A model generated the notes under the pieces. It searched no databases, had not been told where the DNA came from, and saw nothing but the letters and a program-made list of their open reading frames with translations. Shown piece by piece: positions 41,165 through 50,124 of a stretch of DNA of 64,000 nucleotides. The stretch's first letter is position 1; every line of letters begins with the position of its first letter. This stretch comes from Pseudomonas maumuensis (GTDB taxonomy: Bacteria; Pseudomonadota; Gammaproteobacteria; Pseudomonadales; Pseudomonadaceae). The position numbers and the translations under genes are program-made. Location: positions 1,054,001-1,118,000 of the forward strand of contig NZ_CP077077.1 of assembly GCF_019139675.1 (NCBI RefSeq), read 5' to 3'.

Positions 41165-42175
41165 TCAGCGCTGATGACGGATGCGTGGGTTGGCCAGGCC
41201 GTAGAGGATGTCCACGACGAAGTTGACCAGGATCACCAGGCAGGCGATCAACAGGATGCCGTTCTGGACCACGGGGTAGTCACGGGCACCGATGGCTTCG
41301 ATCAGCCATTTGCCGATGCCCGGCCAGGAGAAGATGGTTTCGGTGAGCACGGCGCCGGCCAGCAGCGTGCCGACCTGCAGGCCGAACACGGTGAGTACCG
41401 GGATCAGCGCGTTGCGCAGGCCGTGGATGAACACCACGCGCGACGGCGACAGGCCCTTGGCGCGGGCGGTACGGATGTAGTCCTCGCGCAGTACTTCGAG
41501 CATTGACGAACGGGTCATGCGGGCGATCACCGCCAGCGGGATGGTGCCCAGCACGATGGCCGGCAGGATCAGGTGCATCACTGCATCCTTGAACGCGCCT
41601 TCCTCGTCGCTGAGCAGGGTGTCGATGAGCATGAAACCGGTTTTCGGCTCGATGTCGTAGAGCAGGTCGATACGCCCGGAGACCGGTGTCCAGCCCAGGC
41701 TCACCGAGAAGAACATGATCAGGATCAGGCCCCACCAGAAGATCGGCATCGAGTAGCCGGCCAAGGAGATGCCCATTACCCCGTGGTCGAACAGCGAGCC
41801 GCGCTTGAGCGCGGCGATCACCCCGGCCAGCAGGCCGATGACCCCGGCGAACAGCAGGGCGGCCATGGCCAGCTCCAGGGTTGCCGGGAACAGGGTGAGG
41901 AATTCGTTCCATACGCTTTCACGGGTGCGCAGGGATTCGCCCAGGTCGCCCTGGGCGAGCTTGCCGACATAGTCCAGGTACTGGGCCGGCAGCGGCTTGT
42001 TCAGGCCCAGGCGCTCCATGGCCTGGGCGTGCATTTCGGGGTCGACCCGGCGTTCGCCCATCATCACTTCGACGGGGTCGCCGGGGATCAGGCGTATGAG
42101 CGCGAAGGTCAGCAGGGTGATACCGAAGAAAGTCGGAATCAGCAGACCCAGGCGTCGGGCAATAAAACTCAACAT
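41165..42175 (-). CDS. dppB: Dipeptide ABC transporter permease DppB
   Basis: The 336-residue permease begins MLSFIARRLGLLIPTFFGIT, the classic DppB start, and has six helices with the loop RTARAKGLSPSRVVFIHGLR. I use the ATG at 42175; the frame extends 11 codons further up without family sequence. It is the first of the dppBCDF membrane/ATPase genes. Confidence 0.96.
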   Translation of the reverse strand: MLSFIARRLGLLIPTFFGITLLTFALIRLIPGDPVEVMMGERRVDPEMHAQAMERLGLNKPLPAQYLDYVGKLAQGDLGESLRTRESVWNEFLTLFPATLELAMAALLFAGVIGLLAGVIAALKRGSLFDHGVMGISLAGYSMPIFWWGLILIMFFSVSLGWTPVSGRIDLLYDIEPKTGFMLIDTLLSDEEGAFKDAVMHLILPAIVLGTIPLAVIARMTRSSMLEVLREDYIRTARAKGLSPSRVVFIHGLRNALIPVLTVFGLQVGTLLAGAVLTETIFSWPGIGKWLIEAIGARDYPVVQNGILLIACLVILVNFVVDILYGLANPRIRHQR

Positions 42176-42208
42176 TGTCAGGGGTACCTCATCAGCCGGA
42201 AACGGCAT

Positions 42209-42241
42209 GCCGCCGGGGCCTCTTGCACAAGGTCCGGCGGC
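42209..42241 (-). terminator. GC stem-loop between binding-protein gene and dppB
   Basis: GCCGCCGG (42209-42216) pairs with CCGGCGGC (42234-42241), with inner pairing as well. There is no T-run. It is probably an attenuator or 3'-end stabiliser rather than a full stop. Confidence 0.6.
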
Positions 42242-42251
42242 TGTTGTTGTT

Positions 42252-43847
42252 CTACTTCACCTTGGTGGTGGCGAAGTTGTTGTTGGTCAGTGGGTTGATC
42301 ACATAGCCTTCGACGTTCTCGCGCATGGCGGTGAACATTTTCGGGTGGGCCATGCTGATCCACGGCTGGTCCTCATCGTACACCGCCAAAGCCTCGTTAT
42401 AGAGCCTGGCGCGTTCGTCGTTGTCGATCACTTCGCGGGCGCGGGTAATCAGCTCCTGGAATTTCTGGTTGCACCAGCGCGCATAGTTCTCGCCGCTTTT
42501 CACCGCGTCACAGCTGAGCATCGGCGTGAGGAAGTTGTCCGGGTCGCCGTTGTCGCCGGCCCAGCCTGCCGACACCAGGTCGGCCTCGCCCTTCTTGGCG
42601 CGACGCAGCATTTCGGCCCATTCCATCACGCGGATGTCGAGCTTGATGCCGATCTTGGCCAGGTCCGACTGCAGCATTTCGGCGGACAGGCGCGGGTTGG
42701 GGTTGGTCGGGCCACCGCCGTTGCGGGTGAACAGGGTGATCACCGTGCCCTCCGGCACGCCGGCTTCCTTGAGCAGGGCGCGGGCCTTGTCGAGGTCGTG
42801 GGGCGGGTTCTTGTTGTCGGTGTTGTAGCCGATCATGGTCGGTGGGTACGGGTTGACCCCAACCAGGGCGTTGCCCTTGCCGAACAGCTGGTCGACGTGG
42901 GTCTGGCGGTCGAAGGCCATGTCGATCGCCTTGCGCACGCGCACATCGCTCAGATACTTGTGCTGGGTGTTCATCGAGATGTAGCCGGTAACCAGCGCCT
43001 CGATCTCGGCGACCTTGAGTTTCGGGTCGGTCTTGATCCCCGGCACGTCGTCAGGCTTGGGATACAGGGCGATCTGGCATTCGTTGGCGCGCAGTTTCTG
43101 CAGGCGCACGTTGCTGTCGGTGGCGATGGCGAAGATCAGCGCGTCGGCGGGTGGCTTGCCACGGAAGTAGTCCGGGTTGGCCTTGTAGCGGACGTTGGCG
43201 TCCTTGTTGTAGCGCTGGAACACGAACGGGCCGGTGCCGACCGGCTTGCTGTTGAGGTCGCCGGTCTTGCCGGCCTTGAGCAGCTGGTCGCCGTACTCGG
43301 CGGAGTAGATCGAGGTGAAGGCCATGGCCAGGTCGCGCAGGAAAGGCGCTTCCGGGCGGGTCAGGGTGATCACCACGGTGTGGTCGTCGGTCTTCTCGAC
43401 CGACTTGAGCAGGTCCTTGAAGGCCATGCTCTCGAAGTAGGGGTAGCCGACGCTGGTCTTGTCGTGCCACGGATGGTCTTTCTTCAGCTGACGGTTCAGG
43501 CTCCACAGCACGTCATCGGCGTTGAAGTCGCGGGTGGGCTTGAAGTAGTCGGTGGTGTGAAACTTGACGCCTTCACGCAGGTGGAAGGTGTAGACCAGGC
43601 CGTCGGGGCTGACGTCCCAGCTGGTGGCCAGGGCCGGCTGGATCTCGGTGGTGCCGGGCTTGAAGTCGACCAGGCGGTTGAAGATGGCCTCGGCCGTGGC
43701 GTCGGCGGTGACGGCGGTGGTGTACTGGACGATGTCGAAGCCTTCCGGGCTGGCTTCGGTGCATACCACCAGCGGCTTGGCCGCCAGATTCGATGCGGCG
43801 CCCAGGATGACGGCTGCCAGGGCAGCACGTAGCGGTAGCTTTTTCAT
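42252..43847 (-). CDS. Peptide ABC substrate-binding protein (DppA-type, third copy)
   Basis: The 531-residue periplasmic protein (SBP_bac_5 family) has a signal peptide (about 1-26) and the mature start KPLVVCTEASPEGFD. It lies directly upstream of dppB, as DppA4 does in P. aeruginosa. It differs from the other two copies in the window in its cleft segment (TLFTRNGGGPTNPNPRL instead of TLWAMPVQRPYNPNAKL), so it probably prefers other peptides. I start at the ATG at 43847. Confidence 0.94.
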   Translation of the reverse strand: MKKLPLRAALAAVILGAASNLAAKPLVVCTEASPEGFDIVQYTTAVTADATAEAIFNRLVDFKPGTTEIQPALATSWDVSPDGLVYTFHLREGVKFHTTDYFKPTRDFNADDVLWSLNRQLKKDHPWHDKTSVGYPYFESMAFKDLLKSVEKTDDHTVVITLTRPEAPFLRDLAMAFTSIYSAEYGDQLLKAGKTGDLNSKPVGTGPFVFQRYNKDANVRYKANPDYFRGKPPADALIFAIATDSNVRLQKLRANECQIALYPKPDDVPGIKTDPKLKVAEIEALVTGYISMNTQHKYLSDVRVRKAIDMAFDRQTHVDQLFGKGNALVGVNPYPPTMIGYNTDNKNPPHDLDKARALLKEAGVPEGTVITLFTRNGGGPTNPNPRLSAEMLQSDLAKIGIKLDIRVMEWAEMLRRAKKGEADLVSAGWAGDNGDPDNFLTPMLSCDAVKSGENYARWCNQKFQELITRAREVIDNDERARLYNEALAVYDEDQPWISMAHPKMFTAMRENVEGYVINPLTNNNFATTKVK

Positions 43848-43881
43848 GGAACCTCCCTGCAGTGCTAGTTCCAGCGTAGCC

Positions 43882-43911
43882 GCCACGGCCCGTGGGGAGG
43901 CGGGCCGTGGC
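43882..43911 (-). terminator. GC stem-loop between porin and third binding-protein gene
   Basis: GCCACGGCCCG (43882-43892) pairs perfectly over 11 bp with CGGGCCGTGGC (43901-43911) around an 8-nt loop. No T-run follows, which suggests mRNA 3'-end stabilisation or partial termination. Confidence 0.65.
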
Positions 43912-43919
43912 GCCAACGG

Positions 43920-45302
43920 TCAGAGGATGTTGAACGGAATGGTGGTGACGACGCGGAACTCGTCGAGGCTGCCGTCGCTCTGCGCCTTGCTGGCACGGTG
44001 GGCGGTATAGGTGGCGCGGATGGTGGTGTCCTTCAGCATGCCGCTCTGCACCGCGTAGCTGGTGCCGATGCCCCACTCGTAGTGGTTCTCGCCGTCCTGA
44101 CCGCGGACGTCATAGGCGGTGCCCTTGTAGTGGGTACCGTCGATATCCCAGCCGCGGGCGTTGTAGACGTTGAACTTCAGGCCTGGTACGCCGTAAGGCG
44201 CCATGTTCAGCACATAGCTGATCTGCAGCGACTTCTCGTTCGGGCCGTTGAAGTCCGACAGCAGGGAGTTGGCCAGGTAGATGCCGTTGGTCTCGTGCAG
44301 GTAGTCGAAGTACTCGTTGCCGTTGACCTGCTGCCAGGAGGCGGTGAGGGTGTGGGCCTGGTGGGTCAGGCCGAACGACAGGCTGTAGGTGTCGTTGTCG
44401 ATCTCGCCCATCTTCTTGCTGCCTTCGTCCACGGTCTTGTAGTAGTTCAGACCGGTGGTCAGGCTCAGCACCGCGCTGTCGCCCAGCACGTGGTTGGCGC
44501 CGAAGTAGTACTGGTTCCAGAAGTCGTCGACCTTGGTCGCGTACAGGCTGGTGGTCAGGCTCTTGAGCGGCTGGTAGTTGATGCCGACGGTGCTGGCGCG
44601 GTCGGTCTCGACCCCGGCGGCGCCGTATTCGCTGCGGAACTTGCTCAGGCTCTGCTCGGTACGAGGCGAGACGCGGTCGAAGGTACCCACGTCGAACGAC
44701 AGGTTCTCGAACTCGGCGCTGTGCAGAAACGCGCCCTGGAAGCTCGATGGCAAGGCACGGTTACCGATGTAGGCGATCATCGGCGTGTCGACCGACTGGC
44801 GACCGACGGTCAGCGTGGTGTTGGAGATGCGCGCCTTGACGTTGCCCAGGCCCATTTTGCTCCACTGGCCGATCGGGTCGCCGTCGCTGTGGGTCAGCGT
44901 CCGGTTGTTCGGGCCGGCCACGGCGGCGCGGCCCTGCTCGAGGGCGATGGCATTGTAGGCTGCGGCCTCGACGGCAAAGCCGACGGTGCCTTCGGTGAAG
45001 CCCGAGCTGTAGTTGAGGATGGTGCCCTGCACCCAGTTGTCGCGGCTGTGGGTGTCGTGGCGGGTGCCGTCGCTCTTGGTGTATTTCCACAGCGGTGCGC
45101 GGGTGGCGCGTTCGCGGGCATACCAGTTGCGGGTGCTGCCGGACAGGCTCTGGCCATCGATGAAGCCTTTGGCCTCGGCCTGTTCGCTGCTGGACTTGAG
45201 CGCAAACGGCACGAAGTCCTGACTTACGGGTTCGGCCTGGGCGAAGGCGCAGAAGGCGCCGACGGACAAGGCCAGTGCGGTGGTTGTGGTACGAATCAAC
45301 AT
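43920..45302 (-). CDS. opdP: OprD-family outer-membrane porin (OpdP type)
   Basis: The 460-residue protein has a signal peptide (about 1-23) and an 18-strand OprD barrel, with GFIDGQSLSGSTRNWY and a final VVTTIPFNIL. Its place among dipeptide-binding-protein genes and dppBCDF matches OpdP, the dipeptide/glycine-glutamate porin of P. aeruginosa. It would let dipeptides cross the outer membrane to the three binding proteins. Assignment of the exact paralogue is by context. Confidence 0.9.
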   Translation of the reverse strand: MLIRTTTTALALSVGAFCAFAQAEPVSQDFVPFALKSSSEQAEAKGFIDGQSLSGSTRNWYARERATRAPLWKYTKSDGTRHDTHSRDNWVQGTILNYSSGFTEGTVGFAVEAAAYNAIALEQGRAAVAGPNNRTLTHSDGDPIGQWSKMGLGNVKARISNTTLTVGRQSVDTPMIAYIGNRALPSSFQGAFLHSAEFENLSFDVGTFDRVSPRTEQSLSKFRSEYGAAGVETDRASTVGINYQPLKSLTTSLYATKVDDFWNQYYFGANHVLGDSAVLSLTTGLNYYKTVDEGSKKMGEIDNDTYSLSFGLTHQAHTLTASWQQVNGNEYFDYLHETNGIYLANSLLSDFNGPNEKSLQISYVLNMAPYGVPGLKFNVYNARGWDIDGTHYKGTAYDVRGQDGENHYEWGIGTSYAVQSGMLKDTTIRATYTAHRASKAQSDGSLDEFRVVTTIPFNIL

Positions 45303-45422
45303 GAAAGCTCCCTGATATTTTTCTAGTTATCACCCGACCTTGTGAGCCGGGCTTGCCACGGTGACGCGGTACTGCAGTGTCTGCCTGGGGGTTGCCAGGC
45401 AAATCCGGGCTGCACGCCGTCG

Positions 45423-45443
45423 CGGGAGTGGGTCGCACTCCCG
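45423..45443 (-). terminator. GC stem-loop between second binding-protein gene and porin
   Basis: CGGGAGTG (45423-45430) pairs perfectly with CACTCCCG (45436-45443) around GGTCG, starting 17 bp after the binding-protein stop on the minus strand. No T-run is visible. Confidence 0.6.
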
Positions 45444-45459
45444 GTCGGGCGTTGCAGGG

Positions 45460-47052
45460 TCAATCGATGCTGACGCCGGAGAAAACGTTGCGTCCGAAGG
45501 GGCTGACCTTGAAGTCTTTCACGCTGATGCTCAGCGGCTGGTTGACCGTGGAGTGCGCGACCGGGGTGATCGGCACCTGTTGCTTGAGACGTTGCTGGGC
45601 TTGTTCGTAGAGGCTGGTGCGCTGCTCGCGGTCGGTGACCTGCTTGGCTTTTTTCACCAGTGCGTCGTACTGCGAATCGCACCACAAGGAGTAGTTGTTG
45701 CTGCCGATGGCGTCGCAGCTGAACAGGGTGCCGAGCCAGTTGTCCGGATCACCGTTGTCGCCGGTCCAGCCGATCAGGGCGATGTCGTGCTCGCCGTTCT
45801 TCATGCGCTTGAGGTATTCACCCCATTCGTAGCTGACGATGCGCACCTTGAAGCCGAGCTTGCTCCAGTCGGCCTGGAGCATTTCGGCCATGAGCTTGGC
45901 GTTGGGGTTGTAGGGGCGCTGTACCGGCATGGCCCACAGGGTGATCTCGGTGCCCTCCTTGACCCCGGCCTGCTTGAGCAGCTGCTTGGCTTTTTCCGGG
46001 TCGAAGGGGGCGTCCTTGATCGATTTGTCGTAGGACCATTGGGTCGGCGGCATGGCGTTGACCGCGGTCTGGCCGGCATCCTGGTAGACCGCCTGGATGA
46101 TCGCCTGCTTGTTCACCGCCATGTCCATGGCCTGGCGCACCTCCAGCCGGTCGAACGGCGGGTGCTGGGTGTTGTAGGCGATGTAGCCAAGGTTGAAACC
46201 GGATTGCGTCATCACCTGCAGCTTGTCGTCCGCCTTGAGCGCGGGCAGGTCGGCCGGGCGTGGGTGCAGGGTGATCTGGCATTCGTTGCGGCGCAGCTTC
46301 TGGATGCGCACCGAGGGGTCGACGTTGATGGAGAACACCAGATTGTCGATCTTCACCCGGTCAGGTGCCCAGTAGTCCTTGTTGCCCTTGAAGCGGATCT
46401 GCGAATCCTTCTGGTAGCGCTGGAACACGAACGGGCCGGTGCCGATCGGCTTCTGGTTGATATCGCTGGCCTTGCCGCTGGCCAGCAGGTGGTCGGCGTA
46501 CTCGGCGGAGAGGATCGAGGCGAAGGCCATGGCGATGTTCTGCAGGAACGCGGCGTCGACCTTGTTGAGGGTGAAGACCACGGTGAGCGGGTCGGTCTTC
46601 TCGACCTTGGCGATGTTCTTGTCCAGCCCCATGCTGATGAAGTACGGGAACTCGGTGGGGTAGGCCTTGCGGAAGGGGTGGTCCTTGTCGAGCATGCGGT
46701 TGAAGGTGAACAGCACGTCGTCGGCGTTGAAGTCGCGGCTGGGCTTGAAATCCTTGTTGCCGTGGAACTTCACCCCGGGGCGCAGGTGGAAGGTGTACTT
46801 CAGGCCGTCCTCGGACACCTGCCAGTCGGTGGCCAGGCCCGGCTGCACGGCGGTGCCGCCGCGCTCGAACTCCACCAGGCGGTTGTAGATCGGTTCGGCG
46901 GCGTCGTTGTCGGTGGCCGCGGTGTATTGGGCGGTGTCGAAGCCCGCCGGGCTGCCTTCGGAGCAGAACACCAGGTTGTTGGCGAGGCTCGCGGGAGCCT
47001 GGCTCAGCAAACCGAGGGCAAGCAGGGTGGAACACAATGTGGTCAGGCGCAT
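45460..47052 (-). CDS. Peptide ABC substrate-binding protein (DppA-type, second copy)
   Basis: This 530-residue SBP_bac_5 protein has a signal peptide (about 1-24, ASLANNLVF) and the family start LVFCSEGSPAGFD. It is closer to the copy at 47263 than to the one at 42252: both share NLVFCSEGSPAGFD and TLWAMPVQRPYNPNAKL. Its place just upstream of the porin corresponds to DppA3 of P. aeruginosa. The ligand is probably a dipeptide. Confidence 0.94.
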   Translation of the reverse strand: MRLTTLCSTLLALGLLSQAPASLANNLVFCSEGSPAGFDTAQYTAATDNDAAEPIYNRLVEFERGGTAVQPGLATDWQVSEDGLKYTFHLRPGVKFHGNKDFKPSRDFNADDVLFTFNRMLDKDHPFRKAYPTEFPYFISMGLDKNIAKVEKTDPLTVVFTLNKVDAAFLQNIAMAFASILSAEYADHLLASGKASDINQKPIGTGPFVFQRYQKDSQIRFKGNKDYWAPDRVKIDNLVFSINVDPSVRIQKLRRNECQITLHPRPADLPALKADDKLQVMTQSGFNLGYIAYNTQHPPFDRLEVRQAMDMAVNKQAIIQAVYQDAGQTAVNAMPPTQWSYDKSIKDAPFDPEKAKQLLKQAGVKEGTEITLWAMPVQRPYNPNAKLMAEMLQADWSKLGFKVRIVSYEWGEYLKRMKNGEHDIALIGWTGDNGDPDNWLGTLFSCDAIGSNNYSLWCDSQYDALVKKAKQVTDREQRTSLYEQAQQRLKQQVPITPVAHSTVNQPLSISVKDFKVSPFGRNVFSGVSID

Positions 47053-47224
47053 GGCAGATCCTTTGTCCGTCTTTTCAGGCAGCGGCAGGCAAAACGCAGC
47101 TGCTGCATCCCGGTCCTGACGATAGGGACGCCAGGATGCGGGAACCAGGGTTCGCTACTGATTTGGGTGCGGGAGCGTTCCGGCGAGCGTGAGGGAAATG
47201 CCTTACGTATCGCCCGATCGTGTC

Positions 47225-47254
47225 ATCGTCCCGCCGGAAACCCGGCGGGACGAT
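47225..47254 (-). terminator. Strong stem-loop between first and second binding-protein genes
   Basis: ATCGTCCCGCCGG (47225-47237) pairs perfectly over 13 bp with CCGGCGGGACGAT (47242-47254) around AAAC. It starts 8 bp after the upstream gene's stop and has no T-run; it may trim expression of downstream genes. Confidence 0.7.
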
Positions 47255-47262
47255 CACGACCG

Positions 47263-48888
47263 TTACTTGTCCACGCTGACCCCATAGAAGGAGTTCAGGC
47301 CGAAGGGGCTGATCCTGAAGTCCTTCACGGACGTGCTCATTGGCTGATACACGGTGGAGTGGGCGATCGGGGTGATCGGCACCTGCTCCTTGAGGATATG
47401 CTGCGCCTGCTTGTACAGCTCGGTGCGCTTGGCCTGGTCGGAGGTCGCCTTGGCCTGCTTGATCAGATCGTCGTAGGGCTTAAAGCACCATTTGGAGAAG
47501 TTGTTGCCGCTCATGGCGTCGCAGCTGTACAGGGTGCCGAGCCAGTTGTCCGGGTCACCGTTGTCGCCGCTCCAGCCGATCAGCATGGCGCCTTGTTCGC
47601 CGCCCTTGGAACGCTTGATGTACTCGCCCCATTCGTAGCTGACGATCTTGGCCTTGATGCCGACCTTGGCCCAGTCGGACTGGAGCATTTCGGCCATCAG
47701 CTTGGCGTTGGGGTTATAGGGGCGCTGCACCGGCATGGCCCACAAGGTGATCTCGGTGCCTTCCTTGATGCCGGCTTCCTTGAGCAGCTGTTTCGCCTTC
47801 TCCGGATCGTACTTGGCGTCCTTGATGGTGGTGTCGTAGGACCACTGGGTCGGCGGCATGGCGTTGACCGCCAACTGGCCGGCGCCCTGGTACACCGACT
47901 CGATGATCTGCTGCTTGTTGACGGCCATGTCCAGGGCCTCGCGGACCTTGAGCTGGGCCAGCGGGTTGGCGTCATTGCTGCCCTTGACCTTGTCCATCAC
48001 GTTGTAGGCGATGTAGCCGAGGTTGAAGCCGGCCTGCTCAGGCATCTGCAGCTTCTTGTCTTCCTGCAGCGGCTTGATGTCGGCCGGGCGCGGGAACAGC
48101 GTGACCTGGCATTCGTTCTTCTTGAGCTTTTGCATGCGCACCGAGGCGTCGGTGCTGATGGCGAAGATCAGGTTGTCGATCTTCACGTCCTCGGGTTTCC
48201 AATAGTCCTTGTTGCCCTTGTAGCGGATCTGCGCGTCCTTCTGGTACTTGCTGAACACGAACGGGCCGGTGCCGATAGGCTTTTGGTTGATGTCGGCGGC
48301 CTTGCCCTGCTTGAGCAACTGGTCGGCGTACTCGGCGGACTGGATCGAAGCGAAGCTCATGGCCAGGTTCTGGATGAACGCGGCGTCGACGTCGTTGAGG
48401 GTGAACTTCACGGTATGGTCATCGACCTTCTCGAGCTTGGCGATGTTCTTGTCCATGCCCATGTCGGTGAAGTACGGGAACTCGGTGGGGTAGGCCTTGC
48501 GGAAGGGGTGGTCCTTGTCGAGCATGCGGTTGAAGGTGAACAGCACGTCGTCGGCGTTGAACTCACGGGTCGGCTTGAAGTACTCGGTGGTATGGAACTT
48601 CACACCTTCGCGCAGGTGGAAAGTGTAGGCCTTGCCGTCATCGGAGACCTCCCACTGGGTGGCCAGGCCCGGAATGACCTTGGTACCGCCACGCTCGAAC
48701 TGGGTCAGGCGGTTGAACATGGTCTCGGCGGAGGCGTCGAAGTCGGTTCCGGTGGTGTATTGCCCCGGGTCGAATCCGGCCGGGCTGCCTTCGGAGCAGA
48801 ACACCAGGTTGGACGCGGCGTGGGCGAACGGTGCGCCGGCTAGCAAGCCTGCGCCTACCAGGAACGGAATGACTGCGTGTTTGAGCAT
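47263..48888 (-). CDS. Peptide ABC substrate-binding protein (DppA-type, first copy)
   Basis: The 541-residue periplasmic binding protein starts at the ATG at 48888 (MLKHAVIPFLVGAGLLAG) with GAGG in front and has a signal peptide cut near AHAASN. It is the first gene of the dipeptide cluster. It lies upstream of a 13-bp hairpin, so it may be expressed above the rest. It is close in sequence to the second copy. Biased codon use (AAG, CTG, GCC) suggests high expression. Confidence 0.94.
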   Translation of the reverse strand: MLKHAVIPFLVGAGLLAGAPFAHAASNLVFCSEGSPAGFDPGQYTTGTDFDASAETMFNRLTQFERGGTKVIPGLATQWEVSDDGKAYTFHLREGVKFHTTEYFKPTREFNADDVLFTFNRMLDKDHPFRKAYPTEFPYFTDMGMDKNIAKLEKVDDHTVKFTLNDVDAAFIQNLAMSFASIQSAEYADQLLKQGKAADINQKPIGTGPFVFSKYQKDAQIRYKGNKDYWKPEDVKIDNLIFAISTDASVRMQKLKKNECQVTLFPRPADIKPLQEDKKLQMPEQAGFNLGYIAYNVMDKVKGSNDANPLAQLKVREALDMAVNKQQIIESVYQGAGQLAVNAMPPTQWSYDTTIKDAKYDPEKAKQLLKEAGIKEGTEITLWAMPVQRPYNPNAKLMAEMLQSDWAKVGIKAKIVSYEWGEYIKRSKGGEQGAMLIGWSGDNGDPDNWLGTLYSCDAMSGNNFSKWCFKPYDDLIKQAKATSDQAKRTELYKQAQHILKEQVPITPIAHSTVYQPMSTSVKDFRISPFGLNSFYGVSVDK

Positions 48889-49200
48889 GGTGGCCTCATT
48901 GTTGTCATTTTTCGAATTGAGGCGGCCTCGTGAGCCGACCTGCGGATACTTATGCAGGGGGTATTCCCAATGCAACACTCAGCAGGATGGTTGGCGGCAA
49001 AAACGTGGTACGGACGTACATGGATGTCGCATCCATATAACTTTGGCGAATGTTGATCGTTTGCGGCGGAGAAAAGGGCGGAAATTTCAGGATATTTCGC
49101 ACTTTATGTGACAAGCGGACGCACCCGTTTGGTGCGTAGGAAGGGTCTGAAACTGTTGTCCGAGACGGTTTTGACCATCTCGGACATCCAGTTGAGTGAT
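48889..49200. promoter_or_regulatory. 312-bp region upstream of the dipeptide cluster
   Basis: The gap lies between the SIMPL gene and the first binding-protein gene (both leftward). It holds the promoter of the dipeptide cluster and a SIMPL terminator-like stem. It contains GTACGGACGTACATGGATGTCGCATCCAT-like inverted elements around 49010-49038, but I could not identify a regulator site. Confidence 0.5.
49157..49186 (-). terminator. Stem-loop downstream of the SIMPL gene
   Basis: TGTCCGAGA (49157-49165) pairs with TCTCGGACA (49178-49186), extended by three more pairs including a G-T. It lies 15 bp after the SIMPL stop. The T-run is poor. Confidence 0.6.
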
Positions 49201-49923
49201 TCAGGGCACCTGGACTTCGATCAGGCCATCGGCACTCATGCTGACTTCACTGGTGCCGGCTTCGATATCCGGTGCCGGCGCGGCTTCGTCGGCAGCACCC
49301 TTGGCCATCATCGCCATCGGCGCGTTGCGCAGGTAGGGGCGCGGGTAACCGCTGCTGTTGAGGTTCAGGCTGACCACCTTGTAGCCTTTGCCGCCAAGGG
49401 CATCGGTGGCCAGCTGGGCGCGTGCCTTGAAGGCGGCGACGGCATCCTTGAGCAGCTCGTCTTCGCTGGTCTTACGGGTGGCCGGGGCGATGGAGAAGTC
49501 CATGCCGCCCATCTTCAGGTCTTGCAGCAAGTCACCGGTGAGCTTGGACAGGGCCGGGAAGTCGGCGCTTTCCAGACGCAACTCGGCGCGCTCGCGCCAG
49601 CCGGTGATCTTCTGGCCCTTGGTGTCGTAGATCGGGTAGCTGTTGCGGCTGCCCTGGCTGATCTTCACGTCCTTGACCTGGCGAGCCTGCTGCACGGCCT
49701 TGTTCATGGTCTCGGTGATTTCCTTGGCCAGCTTGCCCGGGTCGGTGTTCTGCGCCTCGCTGTACAGCGTCACGACCATCAGGTCGCGCGCCACCTCCTT
49801 GCTGACTTCGGCACGCAGCGACACCTGGTTGTAGCGTGGCTCGTCGGCTGCCAGGGCCGGCAGGCTGGCGAGCATGCCGCAGGACAGGGCAACGGCGGCG
49901 GCGCCGCGACGGGTAATGTGCAT
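49201..49923 (-). CDS. SIMPL-domain periplasmic protein
   Basis: The 240-residue protein has a signal peptide (1-24, MHITRRGAAAVALSCGMLAS...) and a SIMPL/DUF541 domain over nearly all the rest (ITETMNKAVQQARQVKDVKI). SIMPL proteins are linked to oxidative-stress protection or membrane integrity, but no enzymatic role is known. The start is the ATG at 49923; the upstream frame lacks coding character. roxS is divergent from it. Confidence 0.9.
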   Translation of the reverse strand: MHITRRGAAAVALSCGMLASLPALAADEPRYNQVSLRAEVSKEVARDLMVVTLYSEAQNTDPGKLAKEITETMNKAVQQARQVKDVKISQGSRNSYPIYDTKGQKITGWRERAELRLESADFPALSKLTGDLLQDLKMGGMDFSIAPATRKTSEDELLKDAVAAFKARAQLATDALGGKGYKVVSLNLNSSGYPRPYLRNAPMAMMAKGAADEAAPAPDIEAGTSEVSMSADGLIEVQVP

Positions 49924-50124
49924 GTGGAACTCCTTGGCAGGGTAAGGCGTGGATGAGCAGATCCGTTCCACGCATGGCCGATCAGACCGGCAACAGTGTA
50001 GTGGGTTCAAAAGTGCCATCATGAATCTGTGACAAAGTGTGGCGCTTTGCCGCATCGCTGCAGTGAAGCGCCTGGCTTCGGTATACTCCAGCCGATTTTC
50101 CTGGAGCACTCATTGGGAGAGCTC

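Noticed and set aside
45361..48843. Very long plus-strand open frame opposite two binding-protein genes
   Set aside because: It is antisense to two clear SBP_bac_5 genes with signal peptides and family motifs. Long antisense frames are common in high-GC DNA with strong third-base bias.
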